Positions 35,373-44,793 are shown, counted from the first letter of the stretch. The stretch is 64,000 bases of DNA from Gleimia hominis (GCF_002871945.2 NZ_CP126963.1:124001-188000); one strand, 5' to 3'. The notes: generated by a model not told the origin, from the letters alone. A program made the numbers and translations.

Positions 35373-38228
35373 TTACCGCACCGGCCCAAGCGTCTGGTAG
35401 CGCACCAGTTGCCCAGCGGGGGTGCGTGCCCAAATGTCATCCAGATTTGCACTCATGAGGGCGGTGAACCCACCCCAGCCGCGGCCCGTTACCCGCGGCT
35501 GCTTCGCGGTGCCTGACGCCACCGACTGGATGAACAGTTGGCCGGCCCCGTCGCGGAACAGCAAATCGGAATACCCATCCTGGTTCAAATCCGACACGGC
35601 AAACGCGTCCTTCAAGTGGTTAAATCCAACCCCTAGATTCAGTGGGGAAGTGAACTGCGCCCCGCCGCGCGTAATATACAGCCGCAAACGTCCTGTTTTA
35701 TCTAAAGCACCGATCGCCGGGTGGCCGCCGGCTGCATCTTGGAACGCGAACAGGCGCACAAAACCTTGCCAGCCCGTGCCGATGCGCCGAGTGGGTTTAA
35801 AACCGCCCGCGCGGTTGCCCGGATACAGCATGAGGTCGCCGGCGCGGTTCACCGCCATCACGTCCGGGGTACCATCACCGTCAAAATCCACCCCCGTCAT
35901 AATGTGCTTAACCGTGTTCCACCCACTGCCGATCTGCCGGGCAGATGTGAATGAGGTTCTGGATCTGGCCTGTAGAAGCTTGAGGTTGCCGCGCGCGTCC
36001 ACAAACGCTGCGTCCGTGTACCCATTGCCAGAGAAGCCACCCATCGCGAACGTTTGCGTGGGGAAGCCCCGGCCAATCGGCATGGACTCACCCCACCTCA
36101 GCGCCCAAGAATTAGGGGAAGACACCGGTGGGGTACCTATGGTCCGGGTGAAGATACGCAGTTCGCGCAGACCATCCACCACGGCGAAGACGTCTTGTTT
36201 AGCACTTGAGGAAAGTCGGGTTACCCCACTGCCTGTGCCGAGCACCCGGTTGCCGCGCGCATAACTGGAGGAAACCGCAACTGTTGGCGCACTTGGAAGC
36301 GCGGTGAACCCCGTGGCTGAAGCCAACCGCACTTTAATGCCCCGCTCGTCGCGCTGCGCTAGGTCGTCGAACCCATCGCGGTTCAAATCTCCAATCGGGA
36401 AGGCACCGCTCAGGCCCGTGCCCCGCGCTGGCCGTTGCATCGGCCGGGAGGTGTATGCCACCGCTGGGTCACCGGCCAGATTTGAATAATCCCCGGGGAA
36501 GTTCGCGATTGCACTAGTGAACCGGCCCGACCCGTCGGTGGGGTAGGCACGCAACGTACCGTTCGGGTACAAACCGAGCACCGTGGGGCGCTTCCCCACG
36601 CCGTGTTCTACCGCGAACGTGCGCGCAAAGTTATGCCACCCCGTTCCCACCTGGCGGCTTGGGCGGAACCCTCCGCGCCCATTCCCCGGGTAAAGCAGCA
36701 GGCGCCCATCTTGGGCACGTGCCAGAACATCTGGGTGCCCATCGCCGTCAAAGTCGATGCCCGTCATGAGGTCTTCGAAACCACCCCACCCCCGGCCAAT
36801 GTCACGCGCCGTGGGCACTGCCGCGGAGTTCTTGTGGTTAAACAACGTGAGGCGACCGTCGGGTCGGACCAGCAGCGTGTCCCGCACCCCGTCGGAGTTA
36901 AAATCCCCCGCGTCATACGTGGCGCTCGCGGGAAAACCGCGCCCCACCTGCGTGCCAATATTTGTGTAAGAACTTGGGTTAGTGGGAGTGGCTGGGGGGA
37001 CGCTCGGAGCCGTGTTCGACAGGATGCGAGCGACGTTCGTGCGAATCCGCGGCAGTGTGTAGCGGTAGAACATTTCGCCCGGACACGCGGTAGCGAACAC
37101 ATCGCGGTGACCAACGATATTGCTACTTATCGTTCCTTTACCGGGGATACTCATGGGAGCAGCCGCTTTCAAGCCACGCAACCGGAACTTCCAGGCAACG
37201 ATATTGCTCACCGCTGCCACCGCCTCATTAGATGGCTGCACGCTAGTGAACGTGCCTAGTACGGAAATGCCGAACGTGTACGAGTTAGAACCTATTGCGT
37301 GCGCTCCAATCGGGTCGCGGGTAAGTCCACCCGCGCGGCCTTCCCACGCGTTCCCGAACTTGTCGACCAGCACGTTGTACCCAATGTCGCCCCACCCCAG
37401 GGTGACGGCGTGGTAGTAGTAAATGTCGCGGATAATTCCGGGCACGTCAGCCTTAGAATAATTGTTCGACCCTACCGTGTGGTGAATTACAGCCCCGCGT
37501 ATGCCCAGGGTGTATTCCGTGGGCCACGTCATGTACGCCGGATTCGCACCCCATTCGTTGCGCGTATGAATAACTGTGCTCGTGTCGGTTGCAACCGCAC
37601 GGCTTCGCAGCTGCCCCGAAACCCACTGGTCCGCCTGCGTCATTTGTGAGTTAATGACGTGCAGTTGCGGGTCAGTAACCGGCTGTTCTTTATTGCTTAT
37701 GAGGCGGGCGCGCACCTTCTGCGCATCCGTCACCACAGTGGGGGTGATGCCTTGCCGCCCATTTCGCTGAGGGGCTTCCATGTCGATGTGTTCGGCATCT
37801 TGCCACTTGCCATCGCGCAGTAACTGCACTTGCACGGACACGCGGGCGCTGCCCGTCCAGGTCACGCCAATCACCGCGGGGTGGCCTGCGGGAATGTCCA
37901 CGGGCGCAAGGTCAACCGTAGTGCCGCTGGAGGATTGCTGCGGGGCAGTAGCGTCTCCGTCCTCACCCGAGTGTTGTGTCTGCGAGTCGGGCACATCGGC
38001 GTCCTCACCCGGCTGTTGTGCGAGCGAGTCGAGCGCGTTCGTGGTGGCATCAGTGTTGTCGATGTCGTCAGAAATCCGCACGGGCGGGATGCCTGCAGCT
38101 GGTCCCTCATCGGAATCTGTGGCGAAACTGGCGGGCGCAAAACCCCACCCGGCCACGGTCAAAACGGTGGTGGTGAAAACACTGACGATGGCCAGCAGCC
38201 TGCGGCGGAACGTGGAGGAGCGGGACAT
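35373..38228 (-). CDS. Secreted PGRP-type N-acetylmuramoyl-L-alanine amidase with VCBS/FG-GAP repeats
   Basis: 951 residues. Signal peptide (RRRLLAIVSVFTTTVLTVAG, cleavage near ASFA at 35) and an acidic linker to about 110. A peptidoglycan-recognition amidase domain spans about 218-400: NEWGANPAYMTW, the Zn His pair in VIHHTVG (249-250), Tyr in GYNVLVDKFG, and the remaining ligands in GHRDVFATACPG (H374, C382). From about 425 to the end come FG-GAP/VCBS blades with five Ca-binding loops of the form DxDGDGxxD (DFNSDGVRD, DFDGDGHPD, DLNRDGFDD, DFDGDGTPD, DLNQDGYSD). The blades show an internal duplication. Probably cell-wall hydrolysis with the repeats binding a surface polymer; the binding partner is inference. 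Confidence 0.92.
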   Translation of the reverse strand: MSRSSTFRRRLLAIVSVFTTTVLTVAGWGFAPASFATDSDEGPAAGIPPVRISDDIDNTDATTNALDSLAQQPGEDADVPDSQTQHSGEDGDATAPQQSSSGTTVDLAPVDIPAGHPAVIGVTWTGSARVSVQVQLLRDGKWQDAEHIDMEAPQRNGRQGITPTVVTDAQKVRARLISNKEQPVTDPQLHVINSQMTQADQWVSGQLRSRAVATDTSTVIHTRNEWGANPAYMTWPTEYTLGIRGAVIHHTVGSNNYSKADVPGIIRDIYYYHAVTLGWGDIGYNVLVDKFGNAWEGRAGGLTRDPIGAHAIGSNSYTFGISVLGTFTSVQPSNEAVAAVSNIVAWKFRLRGLKAAAPMSIPGKGTISSNIVGHRDVFATACPGEMFYRYTLPRIRTNVARILSNTAPSVPPATPTNPSSYTNIGTQVGRGFPASATYDAGDFNSDGVRDTLLVRPDGRLTLFNHKNSAAVPTARDIGRGWGGFEDLMTGIDFDGDGHPDVLARAQDGRLLLYPGNGRGGFRPSRQVGTGWHNFARTFAVEHGVGKRPTVLGLYPNGTLRAYPTDGSGRFTSAIANFPGDYSNLAGDPAVAYTSRPMQRPARGTGLSGAFPIGDLNRDGFDDLAQRDERGIKVRLASATGFTALPSAPTVAVSSSYARGNRVLGTGSGVTRLSSSAKQDVFAVVDGLRELRIFTRTIGTPPVSSPNSWALRWGESMPIGRGFPTQTFAMGGFSGNGYTDAAFVDARGNLKLLQARSRTSFTSARQIGSGWNTVKHIMTGVDFDGDGTPDVMAVNRAGDLMLYPGNRAGGFKPTRRIGTGWQGFVRLFAFQDAAGGHPAIGALDKTGRLRLYITRGGAQFTSPLNLGVGFNHLKDAFAVSDLNQDGYSDLLFRDGAGQLFIQSVASGTAKQPRVTGRGWGGFTALMSANLDDIWARTPAGQLVRYQTLGPVR

Positions 38229-38269
38229 TGATTAACCTTCCGAATAAGAGGATGAACCCAACTGCGAGA

Positions 38270-38587
38270 CTACTGGGACACGAGTTTTAACCCAGCCACG
38301 CAGGCGACGATACCGAGTATAAGGAGGATTTTGATTACGGACACGGGTTCAGCGCCCGTAGTGAACGCGTACAGGGCGGTGGTGGCGGCGCCAACTCCGA
38401 CCCAGGCGGCGTAGCCGGTGCCGACGGGGATTTCGCGTAGTGCCCACCCGAGTCCACCCATGGAAACGACCATTCCGAGTATAAACAGTGCAATCGGCCC
38501 CGGGGTTGATAGTCCTTCGATTTTTGACAGTGCAACGGCCCACACGGCTTCAAACATGCCGGAGATAACCAGTACTAGCCAGTGCAT
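38270..38587 (-). CDS. SMR-family efflux protein, SugE/Gdx-like
   Basis: 105 residues from the ATG complementary to 38585-38587, with AAAGGAGG 4 nt upstream. Four membrane helices; the essential Glu is in ISGMFEAVWAVALSKIEGL, as in SugE/Gdx (GLLEVVWAVGL), and the ALREIPVGTGYAAWVGVGA loop fits the family. Gdx proteins export guanidinium in exchange for protons; other SMR members export quaternary ammonium compounds. The gene is not related to glycan synthesis by type, and lies between the amidase and dehydratase genes on the same strand. A GC-rich hairpin stands in its leader. Confidence 0.9.
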   Translation of the reverse strand: MHWLVLVISGMFEAVWAVALSKIEGLSTPGPIALFILGMVVSMGGLGWALREIPVGTGYAAWVGVGAATTALYAFTTGAEPVSVIKILLILGIVACVAGLKLVSQ

Positions 38588-38607
38588 GCAACCTCCTTTA
38601 GGGTCTG

Positions 38608-38635
38608 GGCGCGCACCTGGTTGAGCGTGCGCGCC
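38608..38635 (-). promoter_or_regulatory. Hairpin in the leader of the SugE/Gdx-like gene
   Basis: Perfect 9-bp stem GGCGCGCAC (38608-38616) with GTGCGCGCC (38627-38635) and a 10-nt loop, ending about 10 nt before the ribosome-binding site AAAGGAGG. No T-run follows. It may be an attenuator or part of a ligand-binding leader; the known guanidine riboswitch consensus was not recognised. Confidence 0.45.
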
Positions 38636-38654
38636 GTTAACCATCTGAAGACGT

Positions 38655-40415
38655 TCAGTACAGCACTTCGTCTTTCGCCGTGGTTTTCGCGTGAATTTCT
38701 TCCAGTTTAGCTGGGTCCAGTTCGGGTACCGCCACGTGGCTGATGAGGGGGTGGAATGGGCGGTCGTCGTGCTCGCCGCGGCCCCGCAGGGCTTCGGTCA
38801 TTTTCTCACCCGGTCGCATGCCGGTGAACACGATGGGTACGTCTTTGTGGCTCTTCGCGATCAGGCCTTTGGCGATGTCTAGGATTTTCACGGGTTCACC
38901 CATGTCTAGTACGAGCACTTCACCGGGCCGGCCGATTGCCCCCGCTTGGATTACGAGGGTGCAGGCCTCGGGGATGGTCATGAAGTAGCGTTCCACTTCC
39001 GGGTGGGTGACGGTCACGGGCCCACCTTTGTCGATTTGCTTACGGAATGTCCACAGCATGGAACCGCGGGAGCCAAGCACGTTACCGAACCGGACGGACA
39101 CGAGGCGGGTGCTGGAGCGGTGCGAATAATACGACACGATTTCTTCGGCAACGCGTTTGGTGCGCCCCAGCACAGAAGTGGGGTCGGCAGCTTTATCGGT
39201 GGAGATGTTAACGAAAGTTTCTACGTTGAAGTCGTCGGCTAGTTCCACCAGGTTTTTGGTGCCCAGTACGTTCGTTTTCCACCCTTCTTCCGGGTATTGT
39301 TCCAGCATCGGCAGGTGCTTGAGGGCAGCCGTGTGGAACACTACTTGCGGGCGGTGTTGGGCGAAGATTCTCCGTAGCGCGGCCTTGTCCCGAATGGAGC
39401 ACAGCACCATGTCTGGGGTGTCTAGCAGGCCTTTGCCGTATAGTTCCAGCTGCATTGCGTGCAGAGCAGATTCGTCCCGGTCCAGTAGCACGAGTTCGCG
39501 CGGACCTAGCGCGTTTACTTGCCGGCAAATTTCCGAGCCGATGGATCCGCCCGCCCCGGTTACCATCACCGTTTTCCCTGTGAGGTACCCCGCCACTTCC
39601 GTCAGGTTCGTTTTAACTTGACGCCGGCCCAGCAGGTCGGTCACGTCGATTTCACGGATGTCGTTGAGGTCTATTTTGGAGCCAAGCAGGGAGGACACCG
39701 GGGGGATGGTCATCATCGTTAAGCCCGCTTGGTCGCAGATTTGGGAGTATTCGCGCGCAGTATTGGAGGGGGCGTTGTTGATGCAGTAAACGACGGTGGA
39801 CACTCCGTGTTTGCGTGCCACGTCGGGCAGGTCAGCGCGTTTACCGAGTACGCGCACGCCTTCTAACCGCAGGTTTTGTTTGGATTCGGAGTCGTCGATG
39901 AGGCCCACTGCGTTGAACCGCGCGTGTTCGTCTAGCCGCAGTTGGCGCAGCAGTTGCTGGGCGGCGATGCCCGCACCGATAACCAGAACTGGTTCGGGGT
40001 CGGCGTCACTGTGCCGGGTGAGAGTTTTGTAGGCGCGCCACAGGGTGCGGGCGGCAGCCATGAGTAGTAGTGCGAGTGGGGGAGTGGAGACGGCGACGGC
40101 ACCGGAGAGGAATTCGCCGGGGTACAGCAGGGTAGACAGGGCGCCGGCAACGGAGGATCCGACTGCGAGGAATGCGAGCGCCACCATTTCTTCGAACGTG
40201 CCGATCCAGTAGCGGTTGCGGTATTGCTTAGTGATGAACCCAACTAACCATTGCACGGCGATGGTTACGCCCGTGTACATGATTACGGCGTTGCGGTCTA
40301 ATGCGGAAAGGCTGAAGCTGAACCGAAGAGCGGTGATCGCAACCGCTGCGAGTATCCAACATAATGCGTCTGAGGTCGCCAAAGTGGCACGTCGCAGCCA
40401 TGTCGAGATACTCAT
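38655..40415 (-). CDS. Membrane-bound UDP-N-acetylglucosamine 4,6-dehydratase-like protein (CapD/PglF family)
   Basis: 586 residues. Four N-terminal membrane segments (within about 10-125), a first nucleotide-binding fold with VLVIGAGIAAQQLL (about 143-156), and a catalytic SDR domain with VMVTGAGGSIGSEICRQ (about 283-299) and STDKA (405-409), where Asp-Lys replaces the usual Tyr-Lys base as in PglF/WbpM. PYEEG-like MLEQYPEEGWKTNVLGT is also typical. It forms the 4-keto-6-deoxy sugar from UDP-GlcNAc, the precursor of bacillosamine-type or fucosamine-type sugars. It is divergent from an aminotransferase gene that could use its product. Confidence 0.93.
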   Translation of the reverse strand: MSISTWLRRATLATSDALCWILAAVAITALRFSFSLSALDRNAVIMYTGVTIAVQWLVGFITKQYRNRYWIGTFEEMVALAFLAVGSSVAGALSTLLYPGEFLSGAVAVSTPPLALLLMAAARTLWRAYKTLTRHSDADPEPVLVIGAGIAAQQLLRQLRLDEHARFNAVGLIDDSESKQNLRLEGVRVLGKRADLPDVARKHGVSTVVYCINNAPSNTAREYSQICDQAGLTMMTIPPVSSLLGSKIDLNDIREIDVTDLLGRRQVKTNLTEVAGYLTGKTVMVTGAGGSIGSEICRQVNALGPRELVLLDRDESALHAMQLELYGKGLLDTPDMVLCSIRDKAALRRIFAQHRPQVVFHTAALKHLPMLEQYPEEGWKTNVLGTKNLVELADDFNVETFVNISTDKAADPTSVLGRTKRVAEEIVSYYSHRSSTRLVSVRFGNVLGSRGSMLWTFRKQIDKGGPVTVTHPEVERYFMTIPEACTLVIQAGAIGRPGEVLVLDMGEPVKILDIAKGLIAKSHKDVPIVFTGMRPGEKMTEALRGRGEHDDRPFHPLISHVAVPELDPAKLEEIHAKTTAKDEVLY

Positions 40416-40550
40416 CGTCCCCCCGGTTTGTGAACAGGTGTAAATGTAACAGTTTAGATACTACCCGTCGCGGTGGCTTGATTGTACGACCAACTTGGGT
40501 GGTGCGTGACAGGGGCCACGGAGGGCGGGGTCGGCATTAAGATGGGAAGC

Positions 40551-41777
40551 ATGGTTGATAAAAAGCGTGTGCCGCAGCAGCAAGACCGGATGTCGGTTTC
40601 GTTTTCCCCTCCTGATATTTCCCCTGAGGACATTGACGCGGTGGTGGATGTGCTCCGTTCGGGGTGGATTACGTCTGGCCCGGTGGGCGAGCGTTTTCGC
40701 GACGCGTTATCGAACTATTGTGGCAGCGCGGACACGGTTTTGACGAACTCGGCGACCGCGGCTTTAGAAACCGCGTTGCGGGCCCTGGGGGTAGGCCCGG
40801 GCGATGAGGTGGTGGTGCCGGCCTACACGTACACTGCGTCTGCATCAGTGGTTGCCCACACCGGGGCGACGATCCGGATGGTTGACGTGCAGCCGGGAAG
40901 ATTTGTGCCGTCGCCGCAGCAGTGGGCGCAGGCGATTACGGAGCGCACGAAAGCGATCATTCCCGTTGATCTAGCGGGCTACCCGGTAGATACGGCGGAA
41001 TTGTTTGAGGTTCTTGAGTCGCATCGACACCTGTTTAAACCCGCTAGTGACTTGCAGGAGGCTTTGGGTCGGGCCGCAGTGATTGTCGACGGGGCGCACT
41101 CGTTGGGGGCACGGCGCGACGGTAAACGTGCGGGCGCGCTGGGGGACTTCACGGCGTTCAGCTTTCACGCGGTTAAGAACCTCACCACAGCAGAGGGTGG
41201 GGCGCTAACGTGGCGCAAAGAACTTCCGGTGGGGCCGGAGCTAACGCGGCATGTGCAACAACTGATTTTGCATGGGCAAACCAAAACCGCACTCGAAAAA
41301 TCGCGGGGAGCCTCGTGGGAATACGATATTGCGTTCCCCGGCTACAAAATGAACATGCCGGACATAACCGCGGCCCTGGGACTGTCGCAACTGGGGCGGT
41401 ATGAGCAAATTCTGCGGCGGCGCGCGGACCTCATAAAACAATACGACACCGGCTTAAATGGACTGCCCTGCACGCCGTACGCACACCGCGGGCAAGGTTG
41501 GACGTCTTCTGGCCACCTGTATTTGCTGCGTTTAAATGGTAAAGACGAGGCTGCGCGGAACCGTTTTATTGACCAAATGTTTGAACGGGGCGTGGCGACG
41601 AACGTGCACTACAAGCCGTTGCCGATGCTCACGGCGTACCGGCAGCTGGGGTTCGGCATCGCCCACTACCCGAACGCGTATGCGCAATACGCGAACGAGG
41701 TAACCTTGCCTTTACACACGCGGCTGACGGACGCGCAAGTTCAATACGTAGTGGAATGCGTTAGGGAAATAATTTAA
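40551..41777 (+). CDS. DegT/DnrJ/EryC1-family PLP aminotransferase (PglE-like)
   Basis: 408 residues from the ATG at 40551; starts at 40542 or 40590 are possible. The PLP lysine is in AFSFHAVKNLTTAEGG, and the family segments VLRSGWITSGPVGERF, LTNSATAALETALRALGVGPGDEV and PAYTYTASA are seen. These enzymes place an amino group on a keto sugar nucleotide. It is divergent from the CapD/PglF-like gene, so a UDP-4-keto-6-deoxy-GlcNAc 4-aminotransferase role is likely by context. It is distinct from the second DegT-type gene at 45506, with which it shares only the general family pattern. Confidence 0.92.
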   Translation: MVDKKRVPQQQDRMSVSFSPPDISPEDIDAVVDVLRSGWITSGPVGERFRDALSNYCGSADTVLTNSATAALETALRALGVGPGDEVVVPAYTYTASASVVAHTGATIRMVDVQPGRFVPSPQQWAQAITERTKAIIPVDLAGYPVDTAELFEVLESHRHLFKPASDLQEALGRAAVIVDGAHSLGARRDGKRAGALGDFTAFSFHAVKNLTTAEGGALTWRKELPVGPELTRHVQQLILHGQTKTALEKSRGASWEYDIAFPGYKMNMPDITAALGLSQLGRYEQILRRRADLIKQYDTGLNGLPCTPYAHRGQGWTSSGHLYLLRLNGKDEAARNRFIDQMFERGVATNVHYKPLPMLTAYRQLGFGIAHYPNAYAQYANEVTLPLHTRLTDAQVQYVVECVREII

Positions 41778-41926
41778 GCCTGAGGGCGTGCGCGCGCCCG
41801 CGGACCGGGTGAGTGGTTGCCGCTCGCGTTGGGAGCGGATCGGCGCGGTAAGCTCCCGCGGTGAATCGCACCGCTGGGTACGGATTGCACGTGAGGCTCG
41901 GAGTGGATAGAGGGGGAAGCGGGACT

Positions 41927-42970
41927 ATGGATTGTCCAACGATTAGCATCGGGATCATAGCGTTGAATGAACGCGCGTATTTGCCGGACTTGCTGACTGA
42001 TATTGCGCGGCAAGACTATCCGGCGGAGCGGATCGAACTGGTCCTCGTGGATTCAGGTTCGACCGATGGCACCCGCGAGCTGATGCACCGCGTTGCGCGC
42101 AAACATTCGTATTCGAACGTGATCGTGGCGGATAACCCCGGACGCATTCAAGCGTGCGGGTGGAACGTGTTTTTACGCCGCTTCACCGGTGAGGTAGCGG
42201 TGCGAGTCGATGCGCACGCGCGTATCGCACCGAATTTCTTATCCGCCATCGCCGCAGTACTGGCCGAAGGTGAGGACGTGGTCGGTGGCCCGCGCCCAGC
42301 GATCGTACCTGACGACGCGGGAGAGTGGGAGCACGTGTTGTTGAAAGCAGAAACGTCCGTGTTCGGATCTTCCCCGGCGAACTACCGCGGGGACACGCGC
42401 GAATCGAATGGGAAACCGCAGCACAAGCAGTACGTGAATTCCCTGTTTCACGGCGCGTACCGGCGGGAAGTGGTGGAAAAAGTAGGGTTCGCAAACGAAG
42501 CTCTGGTGCGCACCGAGGACAACGATTTTTACTACCGGGTCCGCCAGGCGGGCTACCGGCTGCGGTTTGACCCGCGGATCCGCTCTTACCAACTGATCCG
42601 CCCGAACCTGCGGGCCATGGTGAAGCAAAAATACGGCAACGGCTACTGGATCGGCCGCACCCTGTTCATCCAACCCGGATCTGTGGGCAAACACCACTTG
42701 GTACCGCTCGCGTTCGTCACCGCGCTGGGGGTCACCGGCGCTAGAGCGGCGGCGGGGAAACCCGGTTGGTTTTCCGCTGTGACAGGTTCGTACGCAGCCG
42801 CCGACGCCCTCATGAGCGCGTCCGCACAACCGGGTGACGCCAAAACCGCAGTCACTCTCGCGGGGATTTTCCCACTGCTGCACGTGGCGTACGGCGCAGG
42901 TACCCTCGTGGGAATTGCGCGCGGAAGCGTGCAGTACCTGCAGTGCAGACTCTGTAAAGATGAGCGGTAG
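41927..42970 (+). CDS. Family 2 glycosyltransferase with C-terminal membrane region
   Basis: 347 residues from the ATG at 41927, with a purine-rich GGGGGAAG upstream. The GT-A domain starts ISIGIIALNERAYLPDLL, with VDSGSTDGT (nucleotide-binding Asp) and VRVDAHARI at the DxD position. The segment HGAYRREVVEKVGF and the later EDNDFYYR fit the succinoglycan ExoA-like family. C-terminal hydrophobic stretches (about 265-335) suggest membrane association. Acceptor and donor sugars are unknown. It follows the aminotransferase in the same direction after 149 nt. Confidence 0.9.
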   Translation: MDCPTISIGIIALNERAYLPDLLTDIARQDYPAERIELVLVDSGSTDGTRELMHRVARKHSYSNVIVADNPGRIQACGWNVFLRRFTGEVAVRVDAHARIAPNFLSAIAAVLAEGEDVVGGPRPAIVPDDAGEWEHVLLKAETSVFGSSPANYRGDTRESNGKPQHKQYVNSLFHGAYRREVVEKVGFANEALVRTEDNDFYYRVRQAGYRLRFDPRIRSYQLIRPNLRAMVKQKYGNGYWIGRTLFIQPGSVGKHHLVPLAFVTALGVTGARAAAGKPGWFSAVTGSYAAADALMSASAQPGDAKTAVTLAGIFPLLHVAYGAGTLVGIARGSVQYLQCRLCKDER

Positions 42971-43054
42971 CCGTCAATTAGTCAACAGTTACGTCGCCGT
43001 AAAATGCCGTAAGTCCATATAAATGTACGTCAGCTCGCTGCTCAGGAGGTTCCC

Positions 43055-44026
43055 GTGCCCCGTTTTTCCGTGATCATTCCCTACTACAACGGTTCTGCGC
43101 ACCTACCCACCTTGGTGCGCACCCTCGAACCCCATGACGTGGAGGTGATTGTCGTTGACGATGCCTCTACGCGCCGGCACGCGCAGAACCTCAAGCACGT
43201 CGCAGAAAAACACGGGTGGATACGCCTGCGGCAACCAAAAAACCAAGGACCCGGCCCCGCGCGTAACCGCGCGATCCAAGCAGCCACCGGGGAATACCTG
43301 ATTTTCCTGGACGCCGACGATCAACTTGCCCCCTCAATAACCCAACAACTGGAACGAGTCGTGGCTGCCCACGAACCCGACATCATTGCCTACGACCTGC
43401 ACGCAGTGACCCCGAAAACGGACTTCACCTACCCCATGGTCGCCGGTGAGCAAGCGGGCTGGGTGGAGCCGAGTGCCGCGCTTGCACTAATCATGGGCAT
43501 AACTTCGGGTAAATGCTACCGGCGCGAACTTGTGACCGAAAACGACCTGCGGTTCGCACCGTTGCGCCGCCACGAAGACACGGTCTTCACAAAAACGGCG
43601 TGTGCGCGAGCAGAAAAAATCTACTACCTACCCGAACCCCTGTACCAGTACTCCGTGGACCCCGGATCCCTATCTGCGCGCAACCGGGCGATAACAATTG
43701 AGAACTCGTTCGCGGCCTTCAGTTTTATTGCCCAGCACGTTGGGGACCGTTACCCGGACGCGTTGGAATACGTTTACATTCAAGAAGTGATCATGTCGTG
43801 CGTGATGCAGGTGAACCGGGCGCGGCTTAGCGGGCAGAAAATGCGGACGCTATTTGACAAGTTTGAGGCCCAATACCCGCACTGGAGCAGCAACCCGTTC
43901 TTGCGCTCGCGGGCACCACTGCGGTATCAACTAATGGCACAGCTGGTGCACCACCGCAGTACTTGCGGTCTGAGGGCACTGATGCTTGCCGACGCCGCTG
44001 CCCGCAAAATCCGCGGCGTTAACTAA
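43055..44026 (+). CDS. Family 2 glycosyltransferase
   Basis: 323 residues, GTG start with AGGAGGT upstream. The GT-A domain is clear: FSVIIPYYNGSAHLPTLV at the N-terminus, VVDDAST, GPGPARNRAIQAATGEYLIF and FLDADDQ with the metal-binding DxD. The C-terminal about 120 residues are helical and specific to this type. It is soluble, probably membrane-peripheral, acting on lipid-linked glycan inside the cell. Specificity cannot be inferred. Confidence 0.92.
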   Translation: MPRFSVIIPYYNGSAHLPTLVRTLEPHDVEVIVVDDASTRRHAQNLKHVAEKHGWIRLRQPKNQGPGPARNRAIQAATGEYLIFLDADDQLAPSITQQLERVVAAHEPDIIAYDLHAVTPKTDFTYPMVAGEQAGWVEPSAALALIMGITSGKCYRRELVTENDLRFAPLRRHEDTVFTKTACARAEKIYYLPEPLYQYSVDPGSLSARNRAITIENSFAAFSFIAQHVGDRYPDALEYVYIQEVIMSCVMQVNRARLSGQKMRTLFDKFEAQYPHWSSNPFLRSRAPLRYQLMAQLVHHRSTCGLRALMLADAAARKIRGVN

Positions 44027-44118
44027 CGGTTGTACCCGTGTTCTGGCCTTGTTTTGCACACATGGTGGCTGCATTCACCTCCGGGCGACGCTCCCCATGC
44101 GCGCTGCCAGGGCAGGGC

Positions 44119-44793
44119 TTACTTCATGATTAGTTCAACCAGGATGTTGATTGAGTTCAGGATCGACTGACCCTTACCCCGCGAATAATCCGTGTACCGA
44201 ATGTGCGTGGGCATCTCTTTCCACTTCAAGCCGGTGCCAAGCAGCGCGTACACAATCTCGGTTGCGTGCGCCATCCGGTTTTGCTTCAAATTCACCTGCA
44301 TCGCCGCATCCCTGCGGATCGCACGCAGCCCATTGTGCGCATCCGTTAACACCGCCCCGGTGCGCAAACGCGTGATGAACGCTACGAAACGAAGCATAAT
44401 GCGCTTAATGAGCCCAGCCTCAAGCTTGCCACCCAAAAAACGGGACCCGAACACGAACCCTAAATCTTCCTTCTCAGCAGCCTGCACCATCGCAAGCGCA
44501 TCGTTCACATCGTGCTGACCATCCGCGTCAAACGTCACCAAGTACCGGCCATCAGTTTGAGTGAGGAAAAAATCAATCCCCGTTTGCAACGCCGCTCCCT
44601 GCCCCAAGTTAACCGGGTGGGTAGCCACGTAAGCACCCGCAGCATGAGCCTCCTGGGCAGAATTGTCGCGCGAACCATCATCTACGCAAATAATGTTCGG
44701 AAAAGTACGCTTGGCTTCTTCAATTACGTTCCTAATTACTGTGCCCTCGTTGTAAAGGGGAATAACTAACCACGTTTTATCTACCAAGCTCAT
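44119..44793 (-). CDS. Family 2 glycosyltransferase, dolichol/polyprenyl-phosphate-mannose-synthase-like
   Basis: 224 residues from the ATG complementary to 44791-44793; an ATG three codons earlier is possible, and longer frames are not conserved. TWLVIPLYNEGTVIRNVI, CVDDGSRDNS, NLGQGAALQTGIDFF and FDADGQHDVND place it near the DPM1/polyprenyl-phosphate hexose synthases and the small glycosyltransferases of glycan loci. There are no membrane segments. The later RAIRRDAAMQVNLKQNRMAH and HIRYTDYSRGKGQS are typical. It is oriented opposite to both neighbours. Confidence 0.9.
   Translation of the reverse strand: MSLVDKTWLVIPLYNEGTVIRNVIEEAKRTFPNIICVDDGSRDNSAQEAHAAGAYVATHPVNLGQGAALQTGIDFFLTQTDGRYLVTFDADGQHDVNDALAMVQAAEKEDLGFVFGSRFLGGKLEAGLIKRIMLRFVAFITRLRTGAVLTDAHNGLRAIRRDAAMQVNLKQNRMAHATEIVYALLGTGLKWKEMPTHIRYTDYSRGKGQSILNSINILVELIMK

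Noticed and set aside
36603..37259. 218-codon plus-strand open frame inside the amidase gene
   Set aside because: Fully antisense to the conserved PGRP and VCBS coding sequence, with no start context.
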